Shown piece after piece: positions 9,547-17,941 of a stretch of DNA of 64,000 nt. The DNA is from an uncultured Gammaproteobacteria bacterium (GTDB lineage Bacteria; Pseudomonadota; Gammaproteobacteria; Pseudomonadales; Pseudohongiellaceae): NCBI GenBank assembly GCA_937898685.1, contig CALEJT010000091.1, forward strand, positions 1 to 64,000. Direction: 5' to 3'. The notes beneath the pieces are model-generated. The model was given only the letters and a program-made list of their open reading frames with translations, was not told the origin of the DNA and did no database searches. The position numbers were made by a program, and so were the translations under genes. Position 1 is the stretch's first letter. Each line of letters opens with the position of its first letter.

Positions 9547-9639
9547 TCAAGACAGGGTCGTACCCATCATGCTGGAGGTTAATCCAGTTGCGGCCATACA
9601 ACCAACATCCACCTGGAACTTACACATGCCACTAGACAT
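9547..9639 (-). CDS. Small gene encoding a 30-aa peptide, unknown function
   Basis: An ATG at 9639 opens 30 codons ending in TGA (9549-9547). Seven bases upstream is GGAGG inside AAAGGAGGTGATCC, a complement of the whole 16S anti-Shine-Dalgarno tail, so translation should be very strong. A promoter candidate and a terminator frame it. The peptide has Cys6 and Cys14, five Met (1, 5, 15, 24, 25) and a Ser/Thr-rich C-terminal half (7 of the last 13 residues); it has no signal peptide or membrane helix. It is downstream of the RstAB-like kinase on the same strand. No peptide-modifying enzyme is encoded nearby. I do not recognise the family; signalling peptide, small regulator or modified-peptide precursor are all speculative. 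Confidence 0.6.
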   Translation of the reverse strand: MSSGMCKFQVDVGCMAATGLTSSMMGTTLS

Positions 9640-9678
9640 TGGATCACCTCCTTTGTTTATCAGTTGAACATGGGGCCG

Positions 9679-9707
9679 AGGCTACTGGCGTGACCTGGTA
9701 CTGTCAA
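9679..9707 (-). promoter_or_regulatory. Candidate sigma70 promoter for the 30-aa peptide gene
   Basis: On the minus strand a perfect TTGACA (9707-9702), a 17-bp spacer and TAGCCT (9684-9679, three of six matches) lie between the kinase stop (9719) and the peptide ATG (9639). Transcription would start near 9672, giving a leader of about 30 bases. The -10 is weak, so the promoter may need an activator or be minor relative to readthrough from the kinase gene. Confidence 0.45.
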
Positions 9708-9718
9708 CGCCAAAACAA

Positions 9719-11092
9719 TCAATCCTTCGACTTTTGTTGCGTGATCAGCAGGCCGTTGCTCTGCGGTTGACGCGGCCACTCCAGCACGAAACACGCGCCG
9801 TGAGGCTCGCAGTTGTACACCGAGATGGAACCGCCGTGGCGCTGCAGGATGCGCGAGGCGATGGCGAGACCGAGCCCGTAACCGCCGCTCTGACGATCGC
9901 GCGCGGTTTCGAGACGTGAGAAGGGCTCGAAGATACTGGCCTGTTTGTCGGGCGGAATGCCCGGGCCGTCGTCGCAGATGCGCAGCGTCACCGTACCGTT
10001 GCAATGCAGATGCAGGCTGATGCGTTCTCGCGCATAGCGCAGACCATTGCGCACCACGTTGTGCAGTGCGCGTGCCATCAGATCCGGGTTGAGACTGGCG
10101 CGATAGCTGCCGCTGAAATCGCCGGGCGGCGTGCCTTCGGGGGTGACGTACGAGAAGCTGCAGGTGACGCTGATCGGCTCGCGTTCGTAGACGCGCAGTT
10201 CGCGTTCGATCCACTGTTTCAGATCCACCTGCTCCTGGTGCAGCACCAGATTGTGTTCGCCCAGACGGGCATAGGTGAGCATCTCGTCGATCAGCGTTTC
10301 GAGCTCCTGCACGTCCTGCTTCATGTCGTCGAGATAACGCTGCTTGCGTTCGCCATCGTCGCAACGTCCCAGCATTTCCATCGTGAACTTGAAACGCGCG
10401 AGCGGGGTGCGCAGTTCGTGCGATACGGCGTTGGTCAATTCCTTGTGCACCTGGATCAGATACTCGATGCGCTCGGCCATGGCGTTGAAGGAATTGGCGA
10501 CGGGCAGAATCGAGGAATTGCCACCAAGTTTCACGCGCGCGGAAAAGTCGGCGCGGCCGAAGTCGGCAGCGGCTTTGCGCAAGAGGCTCAGGTCGCGCGA
10601 GAAGGGACGAATCCACAAGAGCAGCACCAGGGCGATCAGCACGTAGTACGCGGAGATGATCCAGGTATCGATGGCGCTGGTGTTGGGCGGTGGCAGCGGT
10701 CCGAAGGCCAACACCTGATCGGTGCCGGCGAGATGGCGATAGAGCAGGGGATGGCCATCGCTGTCGAAGAAGAGCTGCACCTGGCTGAAGTCGAGTTCGA
10801 CGTCGCCATCGACCGGCTCGGCGAAGTCGGCGAGCGGGATCAACTGCGCGGGAAATTCCCAGTCCTTGCTCAGTTTGTTCAGCAGCTGCTCACGATGATG
10901 TGTGTCGGTCTCGAGCAGCTCATTGGAGATCACGCTGAACAGCGGTTCGTAGGCGCGCTTCAGCTCGGCCTCGGAATCGGCCTCGGTGTAGCGCGCCACG
11001 AAGATGTCGAGCAACAGTGCCACGGCAACGATGCCCAGCACGATGCCGACATAGGAGCGGAGGAACAGAATGTTGGAGAAAGTGGCTTTCAT
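9719..11092 (-). CDS. RstB-like sensor histidine kinase
   Basis: A 457-aa inner-membrane sensor kinase. From the ATG at 11092 (MKATFSN): TM1 about 8-30, a periplasmic sensor of about 115 residues, TM2 about 145-162, HAMP, the H-box NAVSHELRTPLARF with His225, and an ATPase domain with N-box NVVRNGLRYA, DDGPGIP and GGYGLGLAI. Upstream in-frame TTG codons exist but overlap the regulator stop. It follows the response regulator by 11 bases. The context (MipA, DUF3019, OmpR-type regulator) is that of RstAB-like envelope-stress systems. The ligand is unknown. Confidence 0.92.
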   Translation of the reverse strand: MKATFSNILFLRSYVGIVLGIVAVALLLDIFVARYTEADSEAELKRAYEPLFSVISNELLETDTHHREQLLNKLSKDWEFPAQLIPLADFAEPVDGDVELDFSQVQLFFDSDGHPLLYRHLAGTDQVLAFGPLPPPNTSAIDTWIISAYYVLIALVLLLWIRPFSRDLSLLRKAAADFGRADFSARVKLGGNSSILPVANSFNAMAERIEYLIQVHKELTNAVSHELRTPLARFKFTMEMLGRCDDGERKQRYLDDMKQDVQELETLIDEMLTYARLGEHNLVLHQEQVDLKQWIERELRVYEREPISVTCSFSYVTPEGTPPGDFSGSYRASLNPDLMARALHNVVRNGLRYARERISLHLHCNGTVTLRICDDGPGIPPDKQASIFEPFSRLETARDRQSGGYGLGLAIASRILQRHGGSISVYNCEPHGACFVLEWPRQPQSNGLLITQQKSKD

Positions 11093-11103
11093 CGACGGCG
11101 GGC

Positions 11104-11820
11104 TCAAGCCCAGGCATCAGCCACGAACAGATAGCCTTTGCCCCATACGGTCTTGATGCCGCGCGGTTGACTGGGATTGTCTCGAAGCTTCTTTCGCAGA
11201 CGCGAGATGCGCACGTCCACGGTGCGGTCGAGTCCGTCGTACTCGATGCCGCGGATGTTGTTGAAGATGTCGTCGCGGGTCAGCACTTCGCCGGCGTGAC
11301 GCGCGAGCAGATGCAACAGCTCGAATTCCTGCGTCGTGAAATCCAATACCTCGCCGCGCAGCGTCACCTGATGCGCCTTGGGGTTGATCGACAGTTGGCC
11401 GAACACCAGTTCCGCCGAGCTATCCTGCTGGGCGCCGTTAACGCCCTGGCTGCGGCGCAGCAGTGCGCGCAGACGCGCTAGCAGTACGGGCGGCTCGATC
11501 GGCTTGTGCACGAAGTCGTCGGCGCCGAGTTCCAGGCCCATCACGTGGTCGATGTCGCTGTTCTTGGCGGTGAGGATGAGGATCGGACCCTGATATTTCT
11601 TGCGCAGCGCGCTGCACACCTTCAGGCCATCCATGCCGGGCAGCATGAGGTCGAGGATGACGATGTCGGTCTGGTCGGACTGGAAACGTTCGAGCGCGGT
11701 GTCACCGCGGTGTTCCACCTGGACTTGGAAGTTCTCCTGAGCAAGGTAGTCCTTGACCAGTTGTGCAAGACGTACGTCGTCTTCGATCAAGAGCAATCGG
11801 GTGAGGTTGTTCTTCTCCAT
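11104..11820 (-). CDS. RstA-like OmpR-family response regulator
   Basis: A 238-aa regulator with a receiver domain (acidic pair in IEDD, phosphoacceptor Asp57 in VILDLMLPGMDG, Lys in KPIEPP) and a C-terminal winged helix (TTQEFELLHLLARHAGEVL to VWGKGYLF). The ATG at 11820 overlaps the DUF3019 stop (TGATG), showing translational coupling. Its likely cognate kinase is the next gene. Tandem RstA-box-like direct repeats upstream of mipA suggest it autoregulates the operon (inference). Confidence 0.93.
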   Translation of the reverse strand: MEKNNLTRLLLIEDDVRLAQLVKDYLAQENFQVQVEHRGDTALERFQSDQTDIVILDLMLPGMDGLKVCSALRKKYQGPILILTAKNSDIDHVMGLELGADDFVHKPIEPPVLLARLRALLRRSQGVNGAQQDSSAELVFGQLSINPKAHQVTLRGEVLDFTTQEFELLHLLARHAGEVLTRDDIFNNIRGIEYDGLDRTVDVRISRLRKKLRDNPSQPRGIKTVWGKGYLFVADAWA

Positions 11821-12242
11821 CAGAGTATGCTCCACACGTGTCGCCGACGATTGCGCGAGCTGCGCAGATCGCGGTTGATGACTTTGATCTCGCTCGTTGC
11901 CAGCACCGTACCGTCGAGCGCCTGGAGCTGATAGGTCACGTCCTCCGTGTCGGAGTAGGACAACTCCACGCTCCCGCTGCGCGCCGGTTCCCAACAGTGC
12001 AGCGCTTCCGCTTCTCCCACTTCGTACAGGCATACCGCTTCCTCCCTGGGGGCGGTCCAGCTGACTGCCATCGCCATGGTGCAGGGCACGGAGCTGTCAT
12101 AGGAGACGCAGATGGACGGCTGCGTCTTCAGCGCATAGCCGGGAACGGCGTCCGCGGCCAGAGCCGGGCCCATGACCAGCGCGCTGCCAAACAGCAGGGC
12201 TGGGCCGAATCCTTTGCAAATTCTCCCTTTATTCATCGGCAT
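11820..12242 (-). CDS. Secreted DUF3019 protein
   Basis: A 140-aa exported protein with a signal peptide (about residues 1-30, cleavage near ALA/ADA) and a small domain with three or four Cys (ICVSY, VPCTM, VCLYE, LHCWEP), likely disulfide-bonded in the periplasm. It matches my memory of DUF3019, commonly encoded with MipA and RstAB-type systems. It overlaps mipA upstream and the response regulator downstream with TGATG junctions. An alternative start is the second Met at 12236. Function is unknown; an accessory sensor or inhibitor of the kinase is conceivable. Confidence 0.85.
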   Translation of the reverse strand: MPMNKGRICKGFGPALLFGSALVMGPALAADAVPGYALKTQPSICVSYDSSVPCTMAMAVSWTAPREEAVCLYEVGEAEALHCWEPARSGSVELSYSDTEDVTYQLQALDGTVLATSEIKVINRDLRSSRNRRRHVWSIL

Positions 12243-13204
12243 CAGAACTGGTAGTACAAGCCGGTGAAAAAGGTATCGATCCTGTCCGCATCGACGATGG
12301 GACTCTGGCTGATCGCGCTACTGAGAAACTCGCGCTCGACCATGGCGACCACCTGCCAGTGACGGCTCAGTGAGTGGCTTGCCTGAAGGCGCATGAATTG
12401 ATTGGTACCCGAGCCGCTTTCGTAGGCGGGGCGGCCGGAGAAGGCTTCCTCCGGACGCACGCCGTAGTAGTAGCTCAGTAGGTTCGAGCTCTGCCATTCG
12501 AGGCCGAGCGTGAAGCTCACCTGGCTGTTCTTGAAGAACCAGGGCTTGGTCCAGGACAGCCAGGCTTCCTGCCCGTGATGTACGCTGCTGACGTCGCTGA
12601 GCACCTGCGCCTGCAGGTCGCCCCAGGGACTGATGTAGAGCAGCTCGAAACCGCCGTTGGCGGCATAGTCGCGTTTGGCGAGGCGGGCGTCGAAGTTACG
12701 TTCTTCCAGCTCTTCTTTCGGCAGCTCGGGACCGACGGTGAAGCCGTCGTCGACGATCTTGTTGCCGGCGAGTCCGATGCTGGCGAATTCGAAGCTGGGG
12801 CCGGCGACGAGGCCGGAGCCGAACAGCGAGTCGAGGCTCAGCTGTTTGCCGGTGAGATAACTGTAGTAGCTGCGCTCGTTGCTGATGGTGCCGAGCAGGC
12901 TGAAGCTCCAGTTGTTGCCCGTGAACAGGGTGTAGCCGAAGTCGCCGTTGTCGAAGAAGAAGCGCTCGCCGTACCAGGAGAAGTCGACGACGTAGTTGAC
13001 GTCGATCGAATCGCCGCTGATCAGCGGGTTGTCGCGCTTGCCGGCACCGAAGGCGATGCCCAGGCTCCAGCTGCGCTCGGGTTGGGGCGGTTCCTGTTGC
13101 GCGCGCACCTGGCCGGCGCCGAGGCAGAGCAGCGGTCCCAGCAACAAGGCCCCACGGGCGACAAGGGAGTAGGAAAAACGATTCCTCGAACAGTGGGAGC
13201 TCAT
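12242..13204 (-). CDS. MipA/OmpV-family outer-membrane protein
   Basis: A 320-aa outer-membrane beta-barrel scaffold. The start at 13204 (MSSHCSRNRF) gives a signal peptide ending near VRAQ. The mature protein opens with the family motif WSLGIAFGAGKRDNPL and ends in aromatic YYQF, the outer-membrane C-terminal signature. In E. coli MipA scaffolds the lytic transglycosylase MltA and PBP1B, and relatives affect cationic peptide or aminoglycoside response. It is first in mipA-DUF3019-rstA-rstB and lies below the tandem operator-like repeats. Confidence 0.9.
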   Translation of the reverse strand: MSSHCSRNRFSYSLVARGALLLGPLLCLGAGQVRAQQEPPQPERSWSLGIAFGAGKRDNPLISGDSIDVNYVVDFSWYGERFFFDNGDFGYTLFTGNNWSFSLLGTISNERSYYSYLTGKQLSLDSLFGSGLVAGPSFEFASIGLAGNKIVDDGFTVGPELPKEELEERNFDARLAKRDYAANGGFELLYISPWGDLQAQVLSDVSSVHHGQEAWLSWTKPWFFKNSQVSFTLGLEWQSSNLLSYYYGVRPEEAFSGRPAYESGSGTNQFMRLQASHSLSRHWQVVAMVEREFLSSAISQSPIVDADRIDTFFTGLYYQF

Positions 13205-13314
13205 GGCGCCGGAAGAGGCCTGCAGTGGTTGGAAGGAGCCGGGTAGCATTCCGAAATGCCGCGGATTATGGGCCGCCGTAACGCTGATAGGCTGTAGGCA
13301 ATTTACCGCAAATT

Positions 13315-13358
13315 TGTAAAAAATTGTAAACGCCGCGATCGAGTTGTTAAAAATTGCA
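13315..13358 (-). promoter_or_regulatory. Tandem RstA-box-like operator upstream of the mipA operon
   Basis: On the minus strand TACAATTTTTTACA (13328-13315) matches the published RstA box TACATNTNGTTACA at 10 of 12 defined positions. A second, degenerate copy TGCAATTTTTAACA lies at 13358-13345, exactly 30 bp away. Direct repeats with a 10-bp period on one face of the helix are typical of OmpR/PhoB-type regulators. The site is about 110 bp upstream of mipA. Confidence 0.6.
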
Positions 13359-13384
13359 AAATTGCGGGCTTTTCGACGTTAACT

Positions 13385-14050
13385 TCAGAGATTGAGCGAG
13401 TAACGCACCTGCAATTGGTGCTGCATGAACGAAGGGCCCCTCTGACGGTCGACCACTCCGATCTGATACTCCCAATCCATGCGCGGAATGCTAAGGACGG
13501 GGCGCTGCAGGCTCAACATCACCCTTCTATGGTTCACTCCCTTGCGGGTGTTGGGGCTGAGCGTGCTGAGGTTGTACATCCACTCATAGCCCAGGTTCAG
13601 GTTGAAGCCGTAGGCGACCGGCTGGCTCCAGCGATTGAAGAGGCGGAAGCGTTCGCCGCTGCGGTCGTTGGGCAGGAAGCGTTCTTCCAGACGTCCGGAC
13701 AGCTCATAGGTGCCGGAGCTGAAGCGGAAGCGGTGTCGCAGTTGCTGCCACAGACGATGTTCCATTCCCGTCTGGCCATAGCGGTAGAACTGGCCCTGGT
13801 AGGCGAAGTTGAAGTCACTGTCACCGCGGCGCTCGGTGAAGCTGACCGAACCGATGCCGCGATCGTGGCGATCGAAGCCATCGCGCCAGCGTCCGATGAT
13901 CATGCCGTCGACCGAGCGCTGTGGGCCCAGTGCCTTTACCACCCGCAAGGTGAAGGCGTTGATGCCCTGCTGGTCCATTGCCCAGCTTGGTGTAGCCACA
14001 AGACCCGCCCACAGACACAAGCCATACCCGAGAGCACGCGCAAACGTCAT
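13385..14050 (-). CDS. DUF2490-type outer-membrane protein
   Basis: A 221-aa exported protein with a signal peptide (MTFARALGYGLCLWAGLVATPSWA) and a mature part rich in alternating aromatic/hydrophobic strands, ending in VRYSLNL, as expected of a small outer-membrane beta-barrel. The length and strand pattern fit DUF2490; no function is known. The ATG at 14050 starts the signal peptide; longer upstream reading in this frame is not protein-like. It lies between ubiJ (43 bases upstream) and the mipA operon, and may ride on ubiEJ transcription. Confidence 0.75.
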   Translation of the reverse strand: MTFARALGYGLCLWAGLVATPSWAMDQQGINAFTLRVVKALGPQRSVDGMIIGRWRDGFDRHDRGIGSVSFTERRGDSDFNFAYQGQFYRYGQTGMEHRLWQQLRHRFRFSSGTYELSGRLEERFLPNDRSGERFRLFNRWSQPVAYGFNLNLGYEWMYNLSTLSPNTRKGVNHRRVMLSLQRPVLSIPRMDWEYQIGVVDRQRGPSFMQHQLQVRYSLNL

Positions 14051-14093
14051 AAAAGATCCTGAGAGACAGCGGGGAGAAGGGCCGGGTGGGACG

Positions 14094-14708
14094 CTAGGAG
14101 GCGTCGAACGCGGCGAGCCGGGCCTGGAGACGGTCGAGGCGCAGATCGAGTTCGCGCACCGCCGCATAGAAGGCTTCTACCTCGTGCCGATGCGGGGTGA
14201 GGCCACGTTCCTGCGTGAGGTAGTCGGACAGATCCTCGCGCAGGCGCGCGCCACTACGTGCCACGGTGGTCCGCGTGCGCTCCGCCACCCTGCCGAGCGC
14301 GGAGGCTGGGAGATCGCCGGTGATACGGCTGAGGTGATATTCCCAATCGAGGTCGAGCTCCGTGAGGACCTCGCGCAAACCGCCGACGAGCGCTGTGCTG
14401 CCGTCCAGGCTTACGCCGGTGCCGTGCAAGTTGTGTGCCTTGCCGCCGCGGGCGAGCAGTTTGAGCAGTGCGGTGGCGGAACCGGTGAGCGTGGCATTCG
14501 GCTGAGCCCCGCAAACCGGGCTCAAACTCAACTTTGCGGCATGCACGCTGATGAAAAGTTGGAGCGAGGGCTCGGTACAACGGATGGCGAGCGTCTGCCC
14601 TTCAAAAGGGCGCAGGTGATTCTGCGTGAGCGGATCGAGGGCAAGCAGGGCGTTGACCGCCGCTTCCAGCGGCAGCAACAGAGCGCTTTGCAGAAGACCC
14701 AAGGACAT
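14094..14708 (-). CDS. ubiJ: Ubiquinone biosynthesis accessory factor UbiJ
   Basis: A 204-aa protein with an N-terminal SCP2-like lipid-binding domain (about residues 15-110) and a C-terminal helical/coiled-coil region (EVEAFYAAVRELDLRLDRL). UbiJ with UbiK scaffolds the soluble ubiquinone-synthesis complex and presents lipid intermediates. Start and ubiE stop overlap as TGATG (14708). In many gammaproteobacteria ubiB follows directly; here it does not. Confidence 0.92.
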   Translation of the reverse strand: MSLGLLQSALLLPLEAAVNALLALDPLTQNHLRPFEGQTLAIRCTEPSLQLFISVHAAKLSLSPVCGAQPNATLTGSATALLKLLARGGKAHNLHGTGVSLDGSTALVGGLREVLTELDLDWEYHLSRITGDLPASALGRVAERTRTTVARSGARLREDLSDYLTQERGLTPHRHEVEAFYAAVRELDLRLDRLQARLAAFDAS

Positions 14709-15469
14709 CAGGCAGCGTCGCGATAGCCAATGTGGATGGCGCAGATGCCGCCCATCACGTCGTGGAATTCACAACGCTGGAAGCCGGCGGCGAGCACCAT
14801 GTCGCGCAGCGTTTCCTGGTTGGGATGCATGCGGATCGACTCCACCAGGTACTGATAGCTGGCGGCGTCGTTCAGCACGATCTTGCCGGCGATCGGCCAG
14901 AACTTGGAGTAGAGGTCGTAGGCCTTGCCGAGCAGCGGATTGCGCGGTGTCGAGAATTCCAGGATCAGCACGCGGCCACCGATCTTGGTGGTGCGATACA
15001 TCGAGCGCAGTGCCGCGTCCTTGTCGGTGACGTTGCGCAGGCCGTAGGCGATGCAGATGCAGTCGAAGCTTTCATCCGCGAAGGGCAGGCACTCGGCATT
15101 GGCGAGACTGTAACTGATGTTGCCCGGATTGCCGGCATCGATGATGCGGTCGCGGCCGACGCGCAGCATGGATTCGTTGATGTCGGCCAGCACCACCTGA
15201 CCTTTCTCACCGAGACGCGGTGAGAACAACAGACTGAAGTCCCCGGTGCCACCGGCGAGGTCGAGCACGCGCTGGCCGGGACGTACCGCGCTGAGTTCGA
15301 GCGTGAAGCGCTTGATGAGTCGATGCGTGCCGAGCGAGACGACGTCGTTCATCAAGTCGTACTTGCGCGCCACCGAATGGAAGACGCCACCGACCAACGC
15401 CGCTTTTTCTTCGACCGGCACTTCGCGATAACCGAAGTGGGTGGTTTTCTTCTGATTGCTGTCGTTCAT
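14708..15469 (-). CDS. ubiE: Ubiquinone/menaquinone methyltransferase UbiE
   Basis: A 253-aa SAM-dependent C-methyltransferase. Canonical segments: FGYREVPVEEKAALVGGVF, FHSVARKYDLMNDVVSLG, the SAM-binding VLDLAGGTGDFS and a C-terminal YQYLVESIRMHPNQE. The ATG at 15469 (MNDSNQKKT) is chosen because the conserved N-terminus starts there. It is coupled to ubiJ by a TGATG overlap. Confidence 0.97.
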   Translation of the reverse strand: MNDSNQKKTTHFGYREVPVEEKAALVGGVFHSVARKYDLMNDVVSLGTHRLIKRFTLELSAVRPGQRVLDLAGGTGDFSLLFSPRLGEKGQVVLADINESMLRVGRDRIIDAGNPGNISYSLANAECLPFADESFDCICIAYGLRNVTDKDAALRSMYRTTKIGGRVLILEFSTPRNPLLGKAYDLYSKFWPIAGKIVLNDAASYQYLVESIRMHPNQETLRDMVLAAGFQRCEFHDVMGGICAIHIGYRDAA

Positions 15470-15588
15470 CGGTGGAGGTTTGCGCGGAAAAGAGGCGCCA
15501 TTGTACTCACAAGCCTTGCGGCCGTGCAGGAGCAAACAGCGAAATAGTCAGGCTGAGCGTGCAATCGTGCGCAGCGGCGCGAGTCGCT

Positions 15589-15993
15589 TCAACCTTCCTT
15601 CGGTTTGAGTGGCATGATGTTGACCACCTGCACGCTGGGATCGACCGGATCGCGTTTCGCGCCCGCTTCTTCGAGGCGCTTCAGATAGTCCTGCCACATC
15701 ACATCCTGATGCTCGCCGAGCTCGCGCAAGTATTCCCAGGTGTAGATGCCGGTGTCGTGGCCATCGTCGAAGAACAACTTGATGCCGTAATGGCCGACGG
15801 GTTCGAGCTGGGTCAGTTTGACGAAGCGCTTACCCACCTGCAGCACTTCCTGGCCCGGGCCGTGACCACGCACTTCGGCCGACGGCGAATGGACACGCAG
15901 AAACTCGGCCGGCAGCGAGAAACTCTTGCCGTCCTCGTAATCGAGTTCGAGCACGTTGCTGCGTTTGCGCAGACGAAGCGAAGAAGGCTGCAT
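15589..15993 (-). CDS. DUF971/GBBH-like domain protein
   Basis: A 134-aa protein with one DUF971 domain, the small domain also found at the N-terminus of gamma-butyrobetaine hydroxylase. Visible are LELDYEDGKSFSLPAEFLR, the GHGPG turn, YGIKLFFDDGHDTGIYTW and an extended C-terminal tail. In many gammaproteobacteria it sits between hslU and ubiE, as here. Its role is not established. It starts eight bases after hslU. Confidence 0.9.
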   Translation of the reverse strand: MQPSSLRLRKRSNVLELDYEDGKSFSLPAEFLRVHSPSAEVRGHGPGQEVLQVGKRFVKLTQLEPVGHYGIKLFFDDGHDTGIYTWEYLRELGEHQDVMWQDYLKRLEEAGAKRDPVDPSVQVVNIMPLKPKEG

Positions 15994-16001
15994 GGGTTCC
16001 C

Positions 16002-17318
16002 TCAGAGAATGAAGCGGCTGAGATCTTCGTTGTCGGCGAGATCACCGAGGTGGGTGTTCACGAAGTTGCCGTCGACCACCACCTTGTTGTTGCCGGCGGC
16101 GGCCATGGCGTCGGCGGCGAAGGACACTTCTTCCAGCAGTTTTTCCATCACCGTGTGCAGACGACGTGCGCCGATGTTCTCGGTGCGTTCGTTCACCTGC
16201 CAGGCGATCTCGGAAATGCGCGCGATGCCATCGTCGGTGAACTCGAGGTCCACACCTTCGGTGGCGAGCAGCGCCTGATACTGCTTGCAGAGCGAAGCAT
16301 CGGGTTCGGTGAGGATGCGGCGGAAATCATCGGCAGTGAGGGCCTGCAATTCCACGCGGATCGGCAGACGGCCCTGCAGTTCAGGGATGAGGTCGGAAGG
16401 ACGCGACAGATGGAAGGCGCCGGAGGCGATGAACAGGATGTGATCGGTGCGCACCGAGCCGTACTTGGTGCTCACGGTCGAGCCTTCGATCAGTGGCAGC
16501 AGGTCACGCTGCACGCCTTCGCGGGAAATGCCGGCGCCGGAGTTTTCGTTGCGCGTGGCGACCTTGTCGATCTCGTCGATGAAGACGATGCCGGTCTGCT
16601 CGGTGAGTTCGATGGCGCGGGTCTTGAGTTCTTCTTCGTTGATCAGCTTGGCCGCTTCTTCTTCCTGCAGTGCCTTGAGGGCCTGCTTCACCGTCATGCG
16701 GCGCGTCTGTTTGCGGCCGGTCTGCAGGCTGGAGAACATGCTGCTGAGCTGGCTGCTCATCTCTTCCATGCCGGGCGGCGTCATGATTTCCAACGAGGCG
16801 AAGCGCGGGCTTACCTTGATCTCGATTTCCTTGTTGTTGAGCTGACCTTCGCGCAGCTTCTTGCGGAAGATCTGGCGCGTATCGCTGTCCTGACGTTCGC
16901 CGACACCGGGCAAGAGTGCATCGAGGATCTGATCTTCGGCGGCATTGGCCGCCTGTGCGCTGACCTTCTCGTATTCCTGTTCCCGCAGCATCTTCATCGC
17001 CACGAACACGAGGTCGCGGATGATCGAATCGACGTCGCGACCCACGTAGCCCACTTCGGTGAACTTGGTGGCTTCGACCTTGATGAAGGGCGAGCCGGAC
17101 AGCTTCGCGAGACGACGCGCGATCTCGGTCTTGCCCACACCCGTGGGACCGATCATCAGGATGTTCTTGGGCGTGACTTCGTTGCGCATCGCCTCGGGCA
17201 GCTGCATGCGGCGCCAACGGTTGCGCAACGCAATGGCCACGGCGCGCTTGGCGGCATGCTGGCCGATGATGTGTTTGTCGAGTTCGGCGGCGATTTCGCG
17301 GGGGCTGAGTCGGGACAT
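16002..17318 (-). CDS. hslU: HslU, ATPase subunit of the HslUV protease
   Basis: A 438-aa AAA+ unfoldase forming a hexamer that feeds substrates to HslV. Walker A GPTGVGKT is at residues 57-64, Walker B in GIVFIDEID, and sensor regions such as [17 protein letters not shown] are present; the C-terminus [12 protein letters not shown] is the segment that docks into HslV. Length matches the family (about 443). It starts three bases after hslV, so the two form one unit. Confidence 0.97.
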   Translation of the reverse strand: MSRLSPREIAAELDKHIIGQHAAKRAVAIALRNRWRRMQLPEAMRNEVTPKNILMIGPTGVGKTEIARRLAKLSGSPFIKVEATKFTEVGYVGRDVDSIIRDLVFVAMKMLREQEYEKVSAQAANAAEDQILDALLPGVGERQDSDTRQIFRKKLREGQLNNKEIEIKVSPRFASLEIMTPPGMEEMSSQLSSMFSSLQTGRKQTRRMTVKQALKALQEEEAAKLINEEELKTRAIELTEQTGIVFIDEIDKVATRNENSGAGISREGVQRDLLPLIEGSTVSTKYGSVRTDHILFIASGAFHLSRPSDLIPELQGRLPIRVELQALTADDFRRILTEPDASLCKQYQALLATEGVDLEFTDDGIARISEIAWQVNERTENIGARRLHTVMEKLLEEVSFAADAMAAAGNNKVVVDGNFVNTHLGDLADNEDLSRFIL

Positions 17319-17321
17319 GGT

Positions 17322-17861
<540 letters not shown>

Positions 17862-17941
17862 GGTGACTCCAGAAGATGGGGCGATCGCCTCTATGTAGAG
17901 GTCGATGGCGGCAATTCAAGGCTAACGGGCGTCTGCTGCGC

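Noticed and set aside
9637..9654. Plus-strand TTGGATCACCTCCTTT, identical to the 16S rRNA 3' end
   Set aside because: Only the last 15-16 bases match and nothing upstream resembles 16S. It is better explained as the complement of a strong ribosome-binding site for the minus-strand 30-codon gene.
9430..13384. A RiPP biosynthetic cluster around the small peptide gene
   Set aside because: No radical-SAM, YcaO, lanthipeptide synthetase, MNIO/DUF692 or transporter gene lies in the neighbourhood. The peptide may still be modified by distant enzymes, but the window gives no evidence.
17862..17941. Heat-shock sigma32 promoter upstream of hslV
   Set aside because: CTTGAA and CCCCATCT are both present on the minus strand but are 33 bases apart, instead of about 13-15, and CCCCATCT overlaps the ribosome-binding region. 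Not supported.
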